From positions 38,321,375 to 38,385,374 of the forward strand of contig CAIIXF020000005.1 in the NCBI GenBank assembly GCA_903813345.2: DNA of 64,000 bases, read 5' to 3'. The stretch is from Owenia fusiformis (taxonomy: Eukaryota; Annelida; Polychaeta; Sabellida; Oweniidae). The position numbers were made by a program, and so were the translations under genes. Shown in pieces: positions 1 to 12,265 of this stretch. Position 1 is the stretch's first letter, and every line of letters begins with the position of its first letter. The notes below the pieces were generated by a model. It worked only from the letters and a program-made list of their open reading frames with translations. It did not search any database and was not told the origin of the DNA.

Positions 1-299
1 ATATGATGTAATCTTTGTGATTTTTTCTGCACACATAGAGTGTTCAATTGAGAAAACAGATATGTACCTCTACTTATTGATGATTATGTGTGAAAGCAAC
101 TCAGACACTCAAATAATTACTAAGACAGAAATCTCAATTTCAGAAAATTGTAATTTTGATCATTTTCATTTTGATTTGAAAATGATGTACATGCCTTGCC
201 AGATTTTAGATCCTGGCTTAAGGCCCCAGTGCTCACTGTTTATTTGTACTGCATGTTATGTTTATAAAAGGCCTGGTAAAAAAGCTTTTAAAAACTGAC

Positions 300-2001
300 C
301 TGGTGCCATCAGCCTTCCAGCTGACTTTGTATGGCTTCGTCCTGAGGAAATCCATGTTGTCAATGTCCATAGAGACTGGCTGAGACCCAGGGAAACCTGA
401 CCTAAACAATCCAATCATTGTAAATCTAATATAAAATGCATGTGTTTAAAAATGCACCATTCAGATCAATAGTGTCTGTGAGACCCGCCTCCAGGCTCCC
501 ACACACAAGGGGTGGGTGAGATTTTGACATTGTACAGTACTCTATCTTGAAAGTAAGATTTTTGAAATGCTGATTACATTTGACCAGCTATTATTGCTGC
601 CAGGGTGGAAAAATAGACTAACTTTGGTTAGTCCCAACATAGGAAGGGAATTTGACATTCCATTTTCTCATAACCTCCATCCCTCCCCATGTACATGTAG
701 GAGTCTCATGCAAACCTTTGAATGGTACACTATAAACAGGCAAACGCAGAAGCATCATTGTACACATGTATTGTAATCATGAGAATTGAAAATTTGCAAA
801 AATAGTGTTATTTCAGAATCAAGTCAACAATCTGGTAAATATCTCAAAGTCAAGACCTAATGATTGTTACTTTTGTAGATATTCATCGTAATTGTGAAGT
901 TCAATCTAGCTTTACAATAAACAGTGTTCTAAGAACTTTTTTGAATGTATATCCCATATGTTTACAGGCTGGAATGGATTGAAGAAGGAAATGCAAGGGT
1001 ATCATTAGCAGCAGGGATCAAGCGATTTTCACCGGTTGTTTCCACAAAATCCTGTTGTTTTGAGGGACTTTTCAATTTTTCCATGTTTGATTTATGATTT
1101 CCATTCATTTTGCCTGTTGTTTTCAATTATTTAGCCTGTTGTGAGAAATTCTAGTGAAACCCCTGAATTGAAACCAAGAAAAGAAGTTAATTACATACTG
1201 TTTAAAGTTGGTCATCTTTTGACATCTTTGTTGAAGTTGACTGAGCATTGGTTGCGATGTTACAGACTCAACTGATGGAATCAACCCATCCATGAACTTG
1301 GCATCCAGTTTCACAGTTTCCCCTCGTTTCTGACGTTTCCTGCTACCATCCGATTTGCTCCCATCATCTCTTAAACTCCCATCATCCTCTCTGTCATCAC
1401 TCTCTGTGCACCAATCAGGGAGAGGAGGAGCTGGAGGCGTGTCTTCAACATCGTCATAGCGACGGAATAACTCTTCAAGGTAATCCTGCTTATATATACC
1501 AGGTGGCCTCATCTGTGCAAACGTGCGAACGGCTGCCTCCACACTCCAGTCCAATTTCTCCACTAGGTAAGCCACAATAAGGAAGCCAGTGCGGTTGAAG
1601 CCATGAGTGCAGTGGATGCCAATTACTTCCAAAGGCTTTTGTTGAATGAAATGTTCACATATACTTAGGAAAATGTTAGTTTGTTCGACAGATGGACATT
1701 CCCCATGGCCCCTACATTGAAGTTTAACATATCGACATTCGTGCTTGTTCTCGACAGTTTTGCTGTCATAGAATCTAGTCGTATTTGTGAGGTCGATCAA
1801 TAGCCCCATCTTTATTTTACGACCATGCAGAGACAGAAAGAGCATGTCAATATCGAATCGATTAGCCTCTGGTATCTGACTATCAAACTTTCCATCAAGG
1901 GGTGTTTTTAATGGTAGGAGTTTATTTACAATTATGCCTCCCTTTCTTGGACAGTGCAGCCACCTGGGAGGTATAGGCCCAGAGTCACGTCTTTCACCCA
2001 T
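300..2001 (-). CDS. RNGTT: mRNA-capping enzyme, 5' part (triphosphatase domain and start of guanylyltransferase domain)
   Basis: Two exons are visible, 1199-2001 and 300-401; the gene continues past the left edge. Exon 1 starts at the ATG at 2001 and encodes the complete N-terminal RNA 5'-triphosphatase domain, with the Cys-phosphatase loop [10 protein letters not shown] at residues 130-139 and the family-typical segments [25 protein letters not shown] and [10 protein letters not shown]. The donor after 1199 (CA|GTATGT) and the acceptor before 401 (TTTAG|GTCAGG) join in phase as [14 protein letters not shown]. Exon 2 ends at 300 with a good donor and carries the guanylyltransferase motif I KADGTR, whose lysine accepts GMP. 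In the known animal enzyme the protein removes the mRNA 5' gamma-phosphate and adds the GMP cap in the nucleus. A basic, acidic-patched linker lies between the domains (about residues 195-245). The remaining exons are outside the window. Confidence 0.93.
402..1198. other. Intron of the capping enzyme gene, with a dispersed repeat
   Basis: Non-coding intron between the two visible exons. The part nearest exon 1 (about 1030-1175) resembles 32140-32265 closely: both contain a tract like CCATGTTTGATTTATGATTT, repeated GCCTGTTG words, and end in GAAATTCTAGTGAAACC. It is therefore a dispersed repeat of unknown class. Nothing else is recognised. Confidence 0.5.
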
Positions 2002-2213
2002 GTCTGCTCTTTGTCAATTTTAAAGACACCAGTAGTTACAATATTTATCCTATTGATCTATTATATCAAAGTTCATTAACTAGAGTTCTTCATTAGCAAA
2101 ACTTGTATGTTCTCCAGTGTTGTTCAAGATAAATGAACAGCCAACCACAACTCCTGTATCTGGAACAAAAATTTAAAAATATGAACTTGGTTCAGATCAT
2201 GTAAATAAATTGT

Positions 2214-2966
2214 TCTGAATGCTGTAGCAACGATATAATACACTAAATATAACATTTAAGAATTATATAAGCTTATACTGAATGCTGTAGCAACGATATA
2301 ATACACTAAATATAACATTTAAGAATTATATAAGCTTATACTGAATGCTGTAGCAACGATATAATACACTAAATACAGCATTTAAGAATTATATAAGCTT
2401 ATACTGAATGCTGTAGCAACGATATAATACACTAAATACAACATTTAAGAATTATATAAGCTTATACTGAATGCTGTAGCAACGATATAATCCACTAAAT
2501 ACAACATTTAAGAATTACATAAGCTTATATACTGAATGCTGTAGCAACGATATAATACACTAAATTTAACATTTAAGTATTATATAAGCTTATACTGAAT
2601 GCTGTAGAACGATATAATACACTAAATACAACATTTAAGAATTATATAAGCTTATACTGAATGCTGTAGCAACGATATAATACACTAAATTTAACATTTA
2701 AGAATTATATAAGCTTATACTGAATGCTGTAGCAACGATATAATACACTAAATTTAACATTTAAGAATTATATAAGCTTATACTGAATGCTGTAGCAACG
2801 ATATAATACACTAAATACAACATTTAAGAATGATATAAGCTTATACTGAATGCTGTAGCAACGATATAATACACTAAATACAACATTTTAGAATGATATA
2901 AGCTTATACTGAATGCTGTAGCAACGATATAATACACTAAATACAATATTTAAGAATTATATTATA
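2214..2966. repeat. 63-bp tandem minisatellite, about 12 copies
   Basis: Twelve or so copies of a 63-bp unit beginning TGAATGCTGTAGCAACGATA and ending AAGCTTATAC are arranged head to tail with few substitutions (for example ATATAAC/ATACAAC/ATTTAAC in the middle) and one 1-bp deletion near 2610. The array sits about 200 bp upstream of the capping-enzyme start codon. It contains no coding potential. Confidence 0.95.
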
Positions 2967-2985
2967 AGCATACATTGCAGAGTTC

Positions 2986-3268
2986 TCCACTGGAGGTGCA
3001 AAATTCTCATTTTCACTATTTGGACCAAAATCAGTAAAATAATGCCAATTTTTCATGTATTTTCTCATTTTCAAGTGGGTGCAAATTGATTTTCAGGTGG
3101 GTGCAAGCCTAGTTTCAAAATCTCAGGTGGGTGCTGCGCCCACTTGCTGTAATGCTTGGAAGATTTTTCTCATTTTCAAGTGGGTGCAAATGGATTTTAA
3201 TGTGGGTGCAAGCCTGTTTTTAGAATCTCAGGTTGGTGCTGCGCCCACTTGCTTAAATGCTAGGGAGA
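2986..3268. repeat. Dispersed repeat with AAGTGGGTGC motifs, copy 1
   Basis: The segment contains recurring words such as TTCTCATTTTCAAGTGGGTG and TCAGGTGGGTGCTGCGCCCA, and is itself partly duplicated (3055-3135 and 3170-3250). A clear second copy lies in the intron of the BTB gene at 6510-6710. Short ORFs across it are artefacts of the repeat. Confidence 0.7.
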
Positions 3269-3297
3269 TCACTGGACTGTATACATTTGATATTAGG

Positions 3298-3431
3298 TAG
3301 AACCTGTGTAAGTAGAATATCCTTGGTTAGATTACCATTAAGTTATTGGGTCATGGGACTGTACAAAGTTGATCCACTTAAAAGAGGTGTTCCACGAAAT
3401 AGTGGCGTTTAACTTGGCAGGTTTTACTGTA
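3298..3431. mobile_element. Small palindromic MITE, GTAGAACCTG/CAGGTTTTAC ends
   Basis: A 134-bp segment begins GTAGAACCTGTGTAAGTAGA and ends in the inverted sequence GGCAGGTTTTACTGTA. Related ends with CAGTAAAACCTG recur at 30769-31026. No protein is encoded. It is called as a MITE from its inverted ends and repetition only. Confidence 0.5.
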
Positions 3432-5925
3432 TTAGAAACGAGATCAGAATAAAAATGCAACAATGAAGTAAAAAAAAAAATTAAAAATACAAAGCAAAAC
3501 CCTGGTCAACTTTTGTACAGGGGTGTGCTCCTGAGATTCAAAATATCTACCTTCATCTAGTGATTGGACACAGTTACCTTCTTCTAAGGCCACTGTATCG
3601 TGGCCTTTCAGTACAGATATATTCCTGCATGAACAACTGGTCATGTCGTAATCATAAAATTTGAAATCATATGTCCGCCATTTTTCCACATCACAATTTG
3701 AATTGCGAGTTTTGGTCTTATTACCTCACCAAAAATTCCAAAACACACATCAAGTGATCAGTGTATTAGTTCACATCTTCTGGATCGCTAACTTAGAATT
3801 TACAGCCAGTTACTAATGTCAGACGTTAACGACATTTCGTCCAGTTTTCGAACATCGCCATTTTTCTTGGAGCCATTTTGTTTTAATTTTAGACGAAATC
3901 CTGATGAAATCATGTCATATCTCATCAAGGAGCCGAGCTGGGTCCAGTTTGATTAATGATTTATTTATCTGGCGATTTTTAAAATATTCAATAAATTTAT
4001 GACACCATGGCCAGCTTTTTTCAAATAGAGTTCACAGTATTCCAGATGAAATCTCCTCTAGCCAAGTTTTGGCTAGAGACTCGAATAAGGACACAGTGAT
4101 TGGTTGCCAATTTTTATTTATCCAAAAAGTGTTGCCATTTCCAAAGGTGGCCACCGTGAAAAATGTTCTTATCATAAAAATATGCGTTAATTATTTACAA
4201 AGATACATCTTTCCACCATATAAATATATGAAGAAAATATATTATTCAACACGGCTAGTATTTGAAATATTTTTGAGATGGACGCGACTAACGAAATGAC
4301 GAAGAGCATCACTAGAAAAAGAAAATGATTATGAGCAGTGTAAATAGCTCCCTGTGTGTACACCATATGCTTGGCTAAATTCAAAACATTTAAATCTTGG
4401 CTTGTCATTGTACACTGTGTACCACTCTCAGTCTCACATTCAGAAATTGGATTTGCCATGGAAAACAACAGTTCACAAAAGAGTACTATCTAATACATAA
4501 TCAATATAATAAACCATTACATGAAAATATGCCTTAATAAATTACTCTTATTTAGTAGCAGATGAGGAATGAAAAAGTGGAATACATACTGCTTTTAGTA
4601 AAAACACGCTGAATAATAATGGCACTTATTTCGGAATATTTGTGGCGGTCTGTTAGATATTTGGTGTGTCATGACTCTTCATTTCCGGTTTAGTTTTCTG
4701 AAAACTCATAAGAAAATGTTGTGGAATGTTTTCACTTATTTTAGAAAAACACGGTGTATTTAGCTACACATTCAAAAAAGATTCGTAAAAGTATTTTATA
4801 AAGGTAGAAGCATCACTTGCGTATTATTTAAGTTGACAAAAGAGTGGCCGTTCTATTACAATTCCACACCAAAAGGTCAGTGAAACTTGATTTTTTTTTT
4901 TTTAGAATCAATTCAATTAGCATAGAATAGAAGTCTCAGACTCTCAGATAGTATGTATCCAACAGACCGAATATAATATTCGGTCTGTTATGATTGATAT
5001 ATTTCCTGTGGAAATCGCGGTGATATTTTTTGCACATTAATTTCTCGTTTATTATAGGAATGTTCACGTTGAAAATTGGTGAATATGTTGAAGAGATGTT
5101 CATCTTTAACTAGAAGCAAAAATATTTGTATAAGGCGGGTACAAGTTGATATAAAATAATGAAATGTTCAGACTCACCAAAACTTCTGGATGTGTTCATA
5201 AGTAGATCGCGAAATCAATGTCAAGGACGTTTAAGTTCACGAGATCCAAACGAGATATGCAAATTTTGAACTTTGACAACACATGACCACTTGATTACCT
5301 CGGCCTTCTTCATGAATATTTCCGCTCTATTTACTATAAATGAAGAAAATTAATCGGGATAATGATAATAAATGACTAGATCTAATAAATTCCCGCACAA
5401 ATGGAATTTAGCAATACGCTTCCGTAATTTTTCTCAGTCCGCTCCACGTGTTATTTGTTTACAAATAGACTGACGTCACTGGCTAAATCTAGTTTATCGT
5501 GAGAATTGGCATTGCCAAAATGGCTTGACCTAATCAATGGCTTCGCTACAAGAAGCGTCTGTACATTTTATGAATATCTTCAGTAAGAGGACAATATACG
5601 AAAAAATAATATTGTAAGTTCTTTATAAGGTAATCATTTTATCATTAAACAAACTTATTTGTAACATTTATACAACACCACATTTTACAATAGGTGACTT
5701 ACAGTCTGAATATTTATTCAGACGAAGGATACAGTCTAGACTCTCAGACTGAGACTCAGTCCAGCCTACAGGTCAGGAGAATATATATCTTATGGTATTT
5801 GAAATACAAACGTTTTAAATATAAAGAAATGCTCAGAGAGTTGAAGTGACCAATTGGACTGAGTCCGCAAAATAAAGATTTAGGCCTTTGTCAAGTAGAT
5901 CTAGTAAATAGTAAATTGCATAGGT
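3432..5925. other. Intergenic region upstream of the BTB gene
   Basis: No convincing coding exon. The part around 3590-3870 is distantly similar to the inside of the 304-bp insertion at 38456-38759 (shared words around CCGCCATTTT and TTTTGGTCTTATT), so it is probably an older relative of that element. A short perfect palindrome lies at 4961-4989. The promoter of the BTB gene must lie toward the right end, but no TATA-type element stands out. Confidence 0.4.
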
Positions 5926-5949
5926 TTGTTTTTCTTTCTAGGCCTAGCT

Positions 5950-7978
5950 ATGGCAGCAGTGCAAAGCAGACAAAACACTGCGACACCTGAAGCACTTCAC
6001 AGTGAAACCTCAGATAATGGTTCTAATCTATCAGCCGCAGGTATCCATAAAGCTTCTTTAGGAAACAATGTCTCCACAGATTCTAGCCCAGATGATATTG
6101 TAGAGACTGCAGTTGATAGTGATAATGATGATCCAGAGACACCTATTGAAGAGATGTTTGTGTATTCTCACCATGGCATAGAGCTACTGGAGACACTTTA
6201 TAACATGGCTCGGGAGGGTCAGCACTGTGACGCTGCTCTGGTCAGCAATGACTCTATAGGTAAAACATTTTCCGCACATGTAAAAACATGTATTTTTCCT
6301 ATATTTGACCAAAAAGATCCATTAGAAACAGTAAAGAATCACAATCGACCAACAGCTAAAGAAAACAATACTTAACCATATTTTTGACAGTAAGAATCTG
6401 GTCACTGGCCGACTGTTTACTGACAGTCGGAAATTTTGACTGCCAAACCTTTTCAATGACAAAAAGGTAGACATCAGAAATGCACTTATATCTATACACA
6501 ACAGTGTTCTCACCAGGATTTTTTCTCAAGTGGGTGAAAAATTCTCATTTTCACATTTCAGTCCAAAGTTGGTCAAAATATGCCAATTTTATATGATTTT
6601 CTCATTTTCAAGTGGGTACAAATGAAATCTCAAGTAGGTACAAGCCTGTTTTTAAAATCTCAGGTGGGTGCTGTGCCCAATTGCTTTAATGCTGGGGAGA
6701 TCACTGCACAAACCAATGGGACTAGTGGGAGGAAACCACCATCTTATATAATTGTGTTATCATGTTTATGAAAGATCCACTTTGTTTCTTCCAGGTGCAT
6801 TCATTCCTGTTCACAAGACCATCATAGTCGGAGTCAGTCCTGTCCTGAAAAAGAAGTTCACCACTGGAGTTAGATCTGTTGTAGTTGATTTTCCCTCAGA
6901 CATCATCCGCAAACTTATCAAATTCTTCTATGTTGGAGAGATTAATATAAATCTGGATGAATTTGAAAAAATTGAGAAGGCAGCGTTTCAACTTGATGTT
7001 GTTTCTCTTAAGGAGATATGTAAGATGTTCCGGGAGAAACATGGGAGTGAAATACTCCATCGGTCTCCATTCGTGGACAGACAGCAATCAGAGGAGGTCA
7101 ACAGAGTCATACCAGCATCCGATTCTCTTGTAATGGACATTGATGACTCCACTGGAGGTCATGTAATCCCAGTGTTCTCAGCTGGGCAAAAACGATCAGC
7201 CTCTAATGAAGAATCTGATATTGCAAAACGTTTAAAATCAAAAAAAGATTTAGTTGTGGCAGCAGTTAATCAGGATGAAAATGTTATTTACTTCTCAGAA
7301 TCAACAAAAGTTGCTACAGAAGATCTACAAAATGATGACCCTCTCTTGTTTAAGTGCCTGTATTGTAAGTATTACTCAAAAGGGCCTTCAAGTCAAAATA
7401 ATCTGAAAAAACACATGCTACATCATCTCAAACCAGGGAAGTTCAAATGTCCCGTTTGTTCATTCTCAACTGACACAAATGCCAGTTTAAGCCGACATTT
7501 AGCTCATCATCATACCAAAGAGGATTGGGATAGTCTCCCATCTAATACAGACTTCACAAAAATGTACCCCGAAGCTGCCTCAACTAAGCCTCAGACGGCT
7601 TGGATGACTGTACAGAACTATTCAGGCCCAAGTATGAGGACAATGGTTTGTTCTAATGCGTCTGATGCAACCTCTGATGATAAATCCCAGGAGAAATACC
7701 TGCTACCTCCGGGGAAACATAGAATCATGATAGACAATGAGGCGTATCTCATAGACATTCCAGACTTTAATGAAGAATTTCAGGGAGAAAATCAGAGGTT
7801 CTCATTCCTTGTCCCAAAAGGTGTGAATAATGACACTGAACAAGAAGTGGTTATCATATCAGCCAAAGACCATGCGAATGATACATCTAAAGGTTCCGGG
7901 GATGGTATTACCATGGTTACTTCTCTCAATAATGTAGAACAGGGGGAATCGGTTGAAAAATCTGTTCAGGAAGTATAA
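5950..7978 (+). CDS. BTB/POZ domain protein with two C2H2 zinc fingers
   Basis: Two coding exons, 5950-6259 and 6795-7978, give a protein of 497 residues. The ATG at 5950 lies just after a strong acceptor (TTTTTCTTTCTAG at 5940), so a 5' untranslated exon lies upstream. The donor ATAG|GTAAAA and acceptor CTTCCAG|GTGCAT join in phase to give SIGAFIPVHK, which restores a continuous BTB domain at about residues 72-185 (core GQHCDAALV, then FIPVHKTIIVGVSPVLKKKF). Two C2H2 fingers follow at about 291-314 and 322-342 (CLYC...HMLHH and CPVC...HLAHH). An acidic Ser-rich N-terminus and a basic AKRLKSKKD patch flank the domains. Proteins of this architecture usually act as nuclear DNA-binding regulators or Cul3 adaptors. 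I cannot assign an ortholog. Confidence 0.87.
6510..6710. repeat. Dispersed repeat with AAGTGGGTGC motifs, copy 2
   Basis: This lies inside the BTB-gene intron (6260-6794) and matches 2986-3268 in order and wording (TTTCTCATTTTCAAGTGGGT, then TCAGGTGGGTGCTGTGCCCA). Both copies end near GGAGATCACTG. Confidence 0.7.
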
Positions 7979-8399
7979 TGGTAATTAATTATATACATAA
8001 AATGTAATATTCGATATTTAAATGAAATATATGAGTAATGCCATGCCACATCTAAGATATTTGTCATACACTCCCACTTTCAGCTAAAGTGCTTTTTTGA
8101 GGGAAACAGCATGCCATGCTCTTGCACAGTACTGTCATGGTCATAGCCAGGCATGAGGCAGATGAGACAATTGCCTCACAAAAATTGTACAGAAATATGT
8201 CTTATGATTCAGAATTTGTATGATCTATGAGTCCAATAGTAGTTAAAATGTAAAGTGGAACACTTCTCAGAGTCCCAAAAACAACCGACTTATGTTAAAT
8301 GAACCTCTATGAATGAAACTCCCAAGTGGAACACTTTAAGAGGTACCAAAGGTGCTCTACATAGACAAGTGTTACTGTACATCTCATTTATCCTCACCA
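7979..8399. other. 3' flank of the BTB gene leading into the 19-bp array
   Basis: AT-rich presumed 3' UTR and flank. No clear AATAAA close to the stop. Near 8150-8190 there is a GAGGCAGATGAGACAATTGCCTCAC segment that contains the TTGCCTCAC word of the adjacent array, a possible seed of the repeat. Confidence 0.4.
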
Positions 8400-10965
8400 G
8401 CTTACCTCACAAATTTGCCTCAGCTATTCACATTTGCCTCACCTATTTACGTTTGCCTCACATACTTATGTTTGACTCACCTATTTACATTTGCCTCACC
8501 TATTTACACTTGGCTCACCTATTTACTTTTGCCTCTTATATTTATATTTGCCTCAGCTATTTACATTTGCCTCCCATATTAACATTTTTCTCACCTATTT
8601 ATATTTGCCTTATATATTTACATTTGCCTCACCTATTTACATTTGTCATTTATTTACATTTGCCTCACCTATTTACATTTGCCCCTCGTATTAACATTTG
8701 CCTTACCTATTTACATTTGCTATTTACATTTGTCATTTATTTACATTTGCCTCACCTATTTACATTTGCCCCTCGTATTAACATTTGCCTTACCTATTTA
8801 CATTTGCTATTTACATTTGTCATTTATTTACATTTGCCTCACCTATTTACATTTGCCTCTCGTATTAACATTTGCCTTGCCTATTTACATTTGCCTCACC
8901 TATTTGCATTTGCCTTACATATTTACATTTCCCTTACCTATTTACATTTGCCTCACAATTTTACATTTGTCATTTATTTACATTTGTCTCACCTATTTAC
9001 ATTTGTCATTTATTTACATTTGCCTCACCTATTTACATTTGCCTCTCTTATTAACATTTTCCTCACCTATTTACATTTGCCTCACCTTTTTACATTTGTC
9101 ATTTATTTACATTTGCCTCACCTATTTACATTTGCCTCGTGTAGTTACATTTGCCTCACCTATTTACATTTGCCTCTCATAGTTACTTTTACCTCACCTA
9201 TTTACATTTGCCTCACCTATTTACATTTGCCTTGCCCCAGCTATTCACATTTACCTCACCTATTTACATTTGCCTCACCTATTTACATTTGCCTCAACTT
9301 TTTACATTTGTCTCGAGTATTTACATTTTCCTCACCTATTTATATTTGCACCAGCTATTCACATTTACCTCACCTATTTACATTTGCCTCACCTATTTAC
9401 ATTTGCCTCGAGTATTTACATTTTCCTCACCTATTTTCTTTTGGCTCACCTATTTATATTTGCCTCAAATATTAACATTTGCCTCCCATATTTACATTTG
9501 CCTCAGCTATTCACATTTGCCCCACCTGTTTACAATTGCAACAACTATTTACATTTGCCTGGAATATTTACATTTTCCTCACCTATTTTCATTTGGCTCA
9601 CCTATTTATATTTGCCTCAACTATTTACATTTGCCTCAACTATTTACATTTGCCTCAACTATTCACATTTGCCTCACCTATTTACATTTGCCTCACCTAT
9701 TTACATTTGCCTCAACTATTTACATTTGCCTCGAATATTTACATTTGCCTCACCTATTTACATTTGCCTCACCTATTTACATTTGCCTCAACTATTTACA
9801 TTTGCCTCACCTATTTACATTTGCCTCACCTATTTACATTTGCCTCACCTATTTACATATGCCTCAACTATTCACATTTGCCTCACCTATTTACATTTGC
9901 CTCACCTATTTACATTTGCCTCAACTATTTTCATTTGCCTCGAATATTTACATTTTCCTCACCTATTTTCATTTGGCTCACCTATTTATATTTGCCTCAC
10001 CTATTTACATTTGCCTAATCTATTTACATTTGCCTCACCTATTTACATTTGCCTCAACTATTTACATTTGCCTCACCTATTTACATTTGCCTCACCTATT
10101 TACATTTGCCTCACCTATTTACATTTGCCTCAACTATTCACATTTGCCTCACCTATTTACATTTGCCTCAACTATTTTCATTTGCCTCGAATATTTACAT
10201 TTTCCTCACCTATTTTCATTTGGCTCACCTATTTATATTTGCCTCACCTATTTACATTTGCCTCACCTATTTACATTTGCCTCAACTATTTACATTTGCC
10301 TCGAATATTTACATTTTCCTCACCTATTTTCATTTGGCTCACCTATTTATATTTGCCTCACCTATTTACATTTGCCTCAACTATTTACATTTGCCTCGAA
10401 TATTTACATTTTCCTCACCTATTTACATTTACCTCACCTATTTACATTTTCCTCACCTATTTTCTTTTGGCTCACCTATTTATATTTGCCTCAAATATTT
10501 ACATTTGCCTCCCATATTTACATTTGCCTCAGCTATTCACATTTGCCTCACCTATTTACAATTGCAACAACTATTTACATTTGCCTGGAATATTTACATT
10601 TTCCTCACCTATTTACATTTACCTCACCTATTTACATTTGCCTCACCTATTTACATTTGCCTCAACTTTTTACATTTGCCTCGAGTATTTACATTTTCCT
10701 CACCTATTTATATTTGCCCCAGCTATTCACATTTGCCTCACCTATTTACAATTGCAACAACTATTTACATTTGCCTGGAATATTTACATTTTCCTCACCT
10801 ATTTTCATTTGGCTCACCTATTTATATTTGCCTCACCTATTTACATTTGCCTCAACTATTTACATTTGCCTCGAATATTTACATTTTCCTCACCTATTTA
10901 CATTTGGCTCACCTATTTTCATTTGCCTCGCCTATTTACAGTTGCCTCCCATGTTTACATTTGAT
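8400..10965. repeat. Large minisatellite, 19-bp unit TTACATTTGCCTCACCTAT, roughly 130 copies
   Basis: The whole stretch is a head-to-tail array of a 19-bp unit with point variants (CTCACC, CTCAAC, CTCGAA, CTGGAA, TTCATTTGG and so on). Since 19 is not a multiple of 3, three units give a 57-bp/19-residue period, and the plus-strand unit has no stop in any frame. This creates overlapping open frames of up to 703 codons encoding HLFTFASPIYICLTYLHLP-like repeats in all three frames. Higher-order blocks of several units recur (for example the group containing CAATTGCAACAACTATT at about 9530, 10560 and 10750). It is not regarded as coding. Confidence 0.95.
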
Positions 10966-12265
10966 TTGTTTACATTTTGTTTAGATACTTGGTATTCCTC
11001 TGATTGTACAGCAAGTCTGGTTCCAAATACGTTTATGGTCTCACTTTGGTTTTGTATGTCAATGGGAAATTCAGGGCAACATTTTCAACTCTCATTGGAA
11101 TTTTGTTTTCTAGCTTTAAAAATTAAATCAACAGAAGTTAAAATAATTGAATCACAATTTCATTTGGGACAGAGGCATTCCATTTGCAACAAATTGCTTT
11201 TTGTGGATAACATTTTTTTCATTAGAAATTATAGCAAAAAATGCTCATTCCTAATGCATTGACCGAAGGCCAGGGTGCATGTTTGGAATTTTTCTGCATT
11301 CCTCAATTGAGTCACGTAAATTTTCCAAACAGGAATCACTCCTTCCACACATTGTCTACATCTTCCAGCTTTGCACAAAGAGTGCACTTATGTGCCTAGA
11401 AAAGACTGTAAAATGTATAAACAATGAGAAAATTCAGTGAAAATATTTTCTGAAAATATTCTGAATTTTTTTCACTGAATTTTCTTGTTTTTTATACATT
11501 TTATCAAAACATTCTTCTTTACATTCTTTTCTAGATACATTAGTGCACTTGTTGTGCAAAAGTGAGAGATGTAGACACTGTCGGGAAGGAGTGATTCAAA
11601 TTTGAAAAATAACATGTGACCCTATTGAGGGTTGCAGCACAATTCCGAACATGCACCTCGACCTTAACATTAAGAATGTTATACAAGTGTTATACAAATC
11701 ATACCACCTATTGGTTATGATGTCATTCTTACTTTTTATCACATTGGAAAATTTTGTTAAAAACTGCACTGTCTGCAAAGGATGACATTATAAACCTTGT
11801 CAATACACTCTAGTTTCTTTGGATCTCCAAGATTGGTCGGGATTGTTTGATTTAGTTACTAATTATTTGAAAAGAGGGCATACACTGCCAAACAGCTGTC
11901 CATGTACAAATATATAGATGGTAGCATTGTCAATGTGAAAGCAGCACTAACATCACACTATGGTAAAATAAATTGTATAAAATCAATTATTTCCAATTCC
12001 ATATTTCATGACTTGTATGAACCACTTAAATGTAAAATTATGTATTAGTTTTCTCTTTATTAAAATATAAACCTTCTCTATGAGATGGAGAACCAACTAG
12101 AGACATCCAAGACAACACAGACTTGGGCCTGCCTCGATATTTTCAGGTTTAAAACAATATTTAAACACCATGGGTGTATTTCAATTTTTAGGAAAGTATC
12201 CTTGCAATGTTTACTTTAACATTTATTTGTTTGATTATTATCGCAGGAATGCATATGTATTTATG
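10966..12265. other. Intergenic region between the 19-bp array and the PGAP4-like gene
   Basis: It contains the foldback element at 11266-11666 and otherwise no recognisable gene. An AATAAA-type polyadenylation word for the PGAP4-like gene is present on the minus strand at 12222-12227, about 40 bp beyond its stop. Confidence 0.45.
11266..11666. mobile_element. Foldback (hairpin) element, family A, copy 1
   Basis: The ends read AAGGCCAGGGTGCATGTT and, inverted, AACATGCACCTCGACCTT. The two arms (about 190 bp each) are imperfect inverted repeats: the motif GTGCACTTATGTGCCTAGAA in the left arm is matched inverted in the right arm, and the centre is a GAAAATTCAGTGAAAA/TTTTCACTGAATTTTC palindrome. 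A better preserved copy lies at 16406-16814 and a decayed one at 14107-14420. No coding capacity; probably a non-autonomous DNA transposon. Confidence 0.8.

Noticed and set aside
4187-4468. Minus-strand ORF of 93 codons with a hydrophobic stretch
   Set aside because: No homology signal, no splice context and composition like surrounding non-coding DNA.
8309-11262. Overlapping plus-strand ORFs of up to 703 codons encoding 19-residue hydrophobic repeats
   Set aside because: All three frames are open with the same repeat because the 19-bp unit lacks forward stops; there is no frame preference, splice structure or family resemblance.
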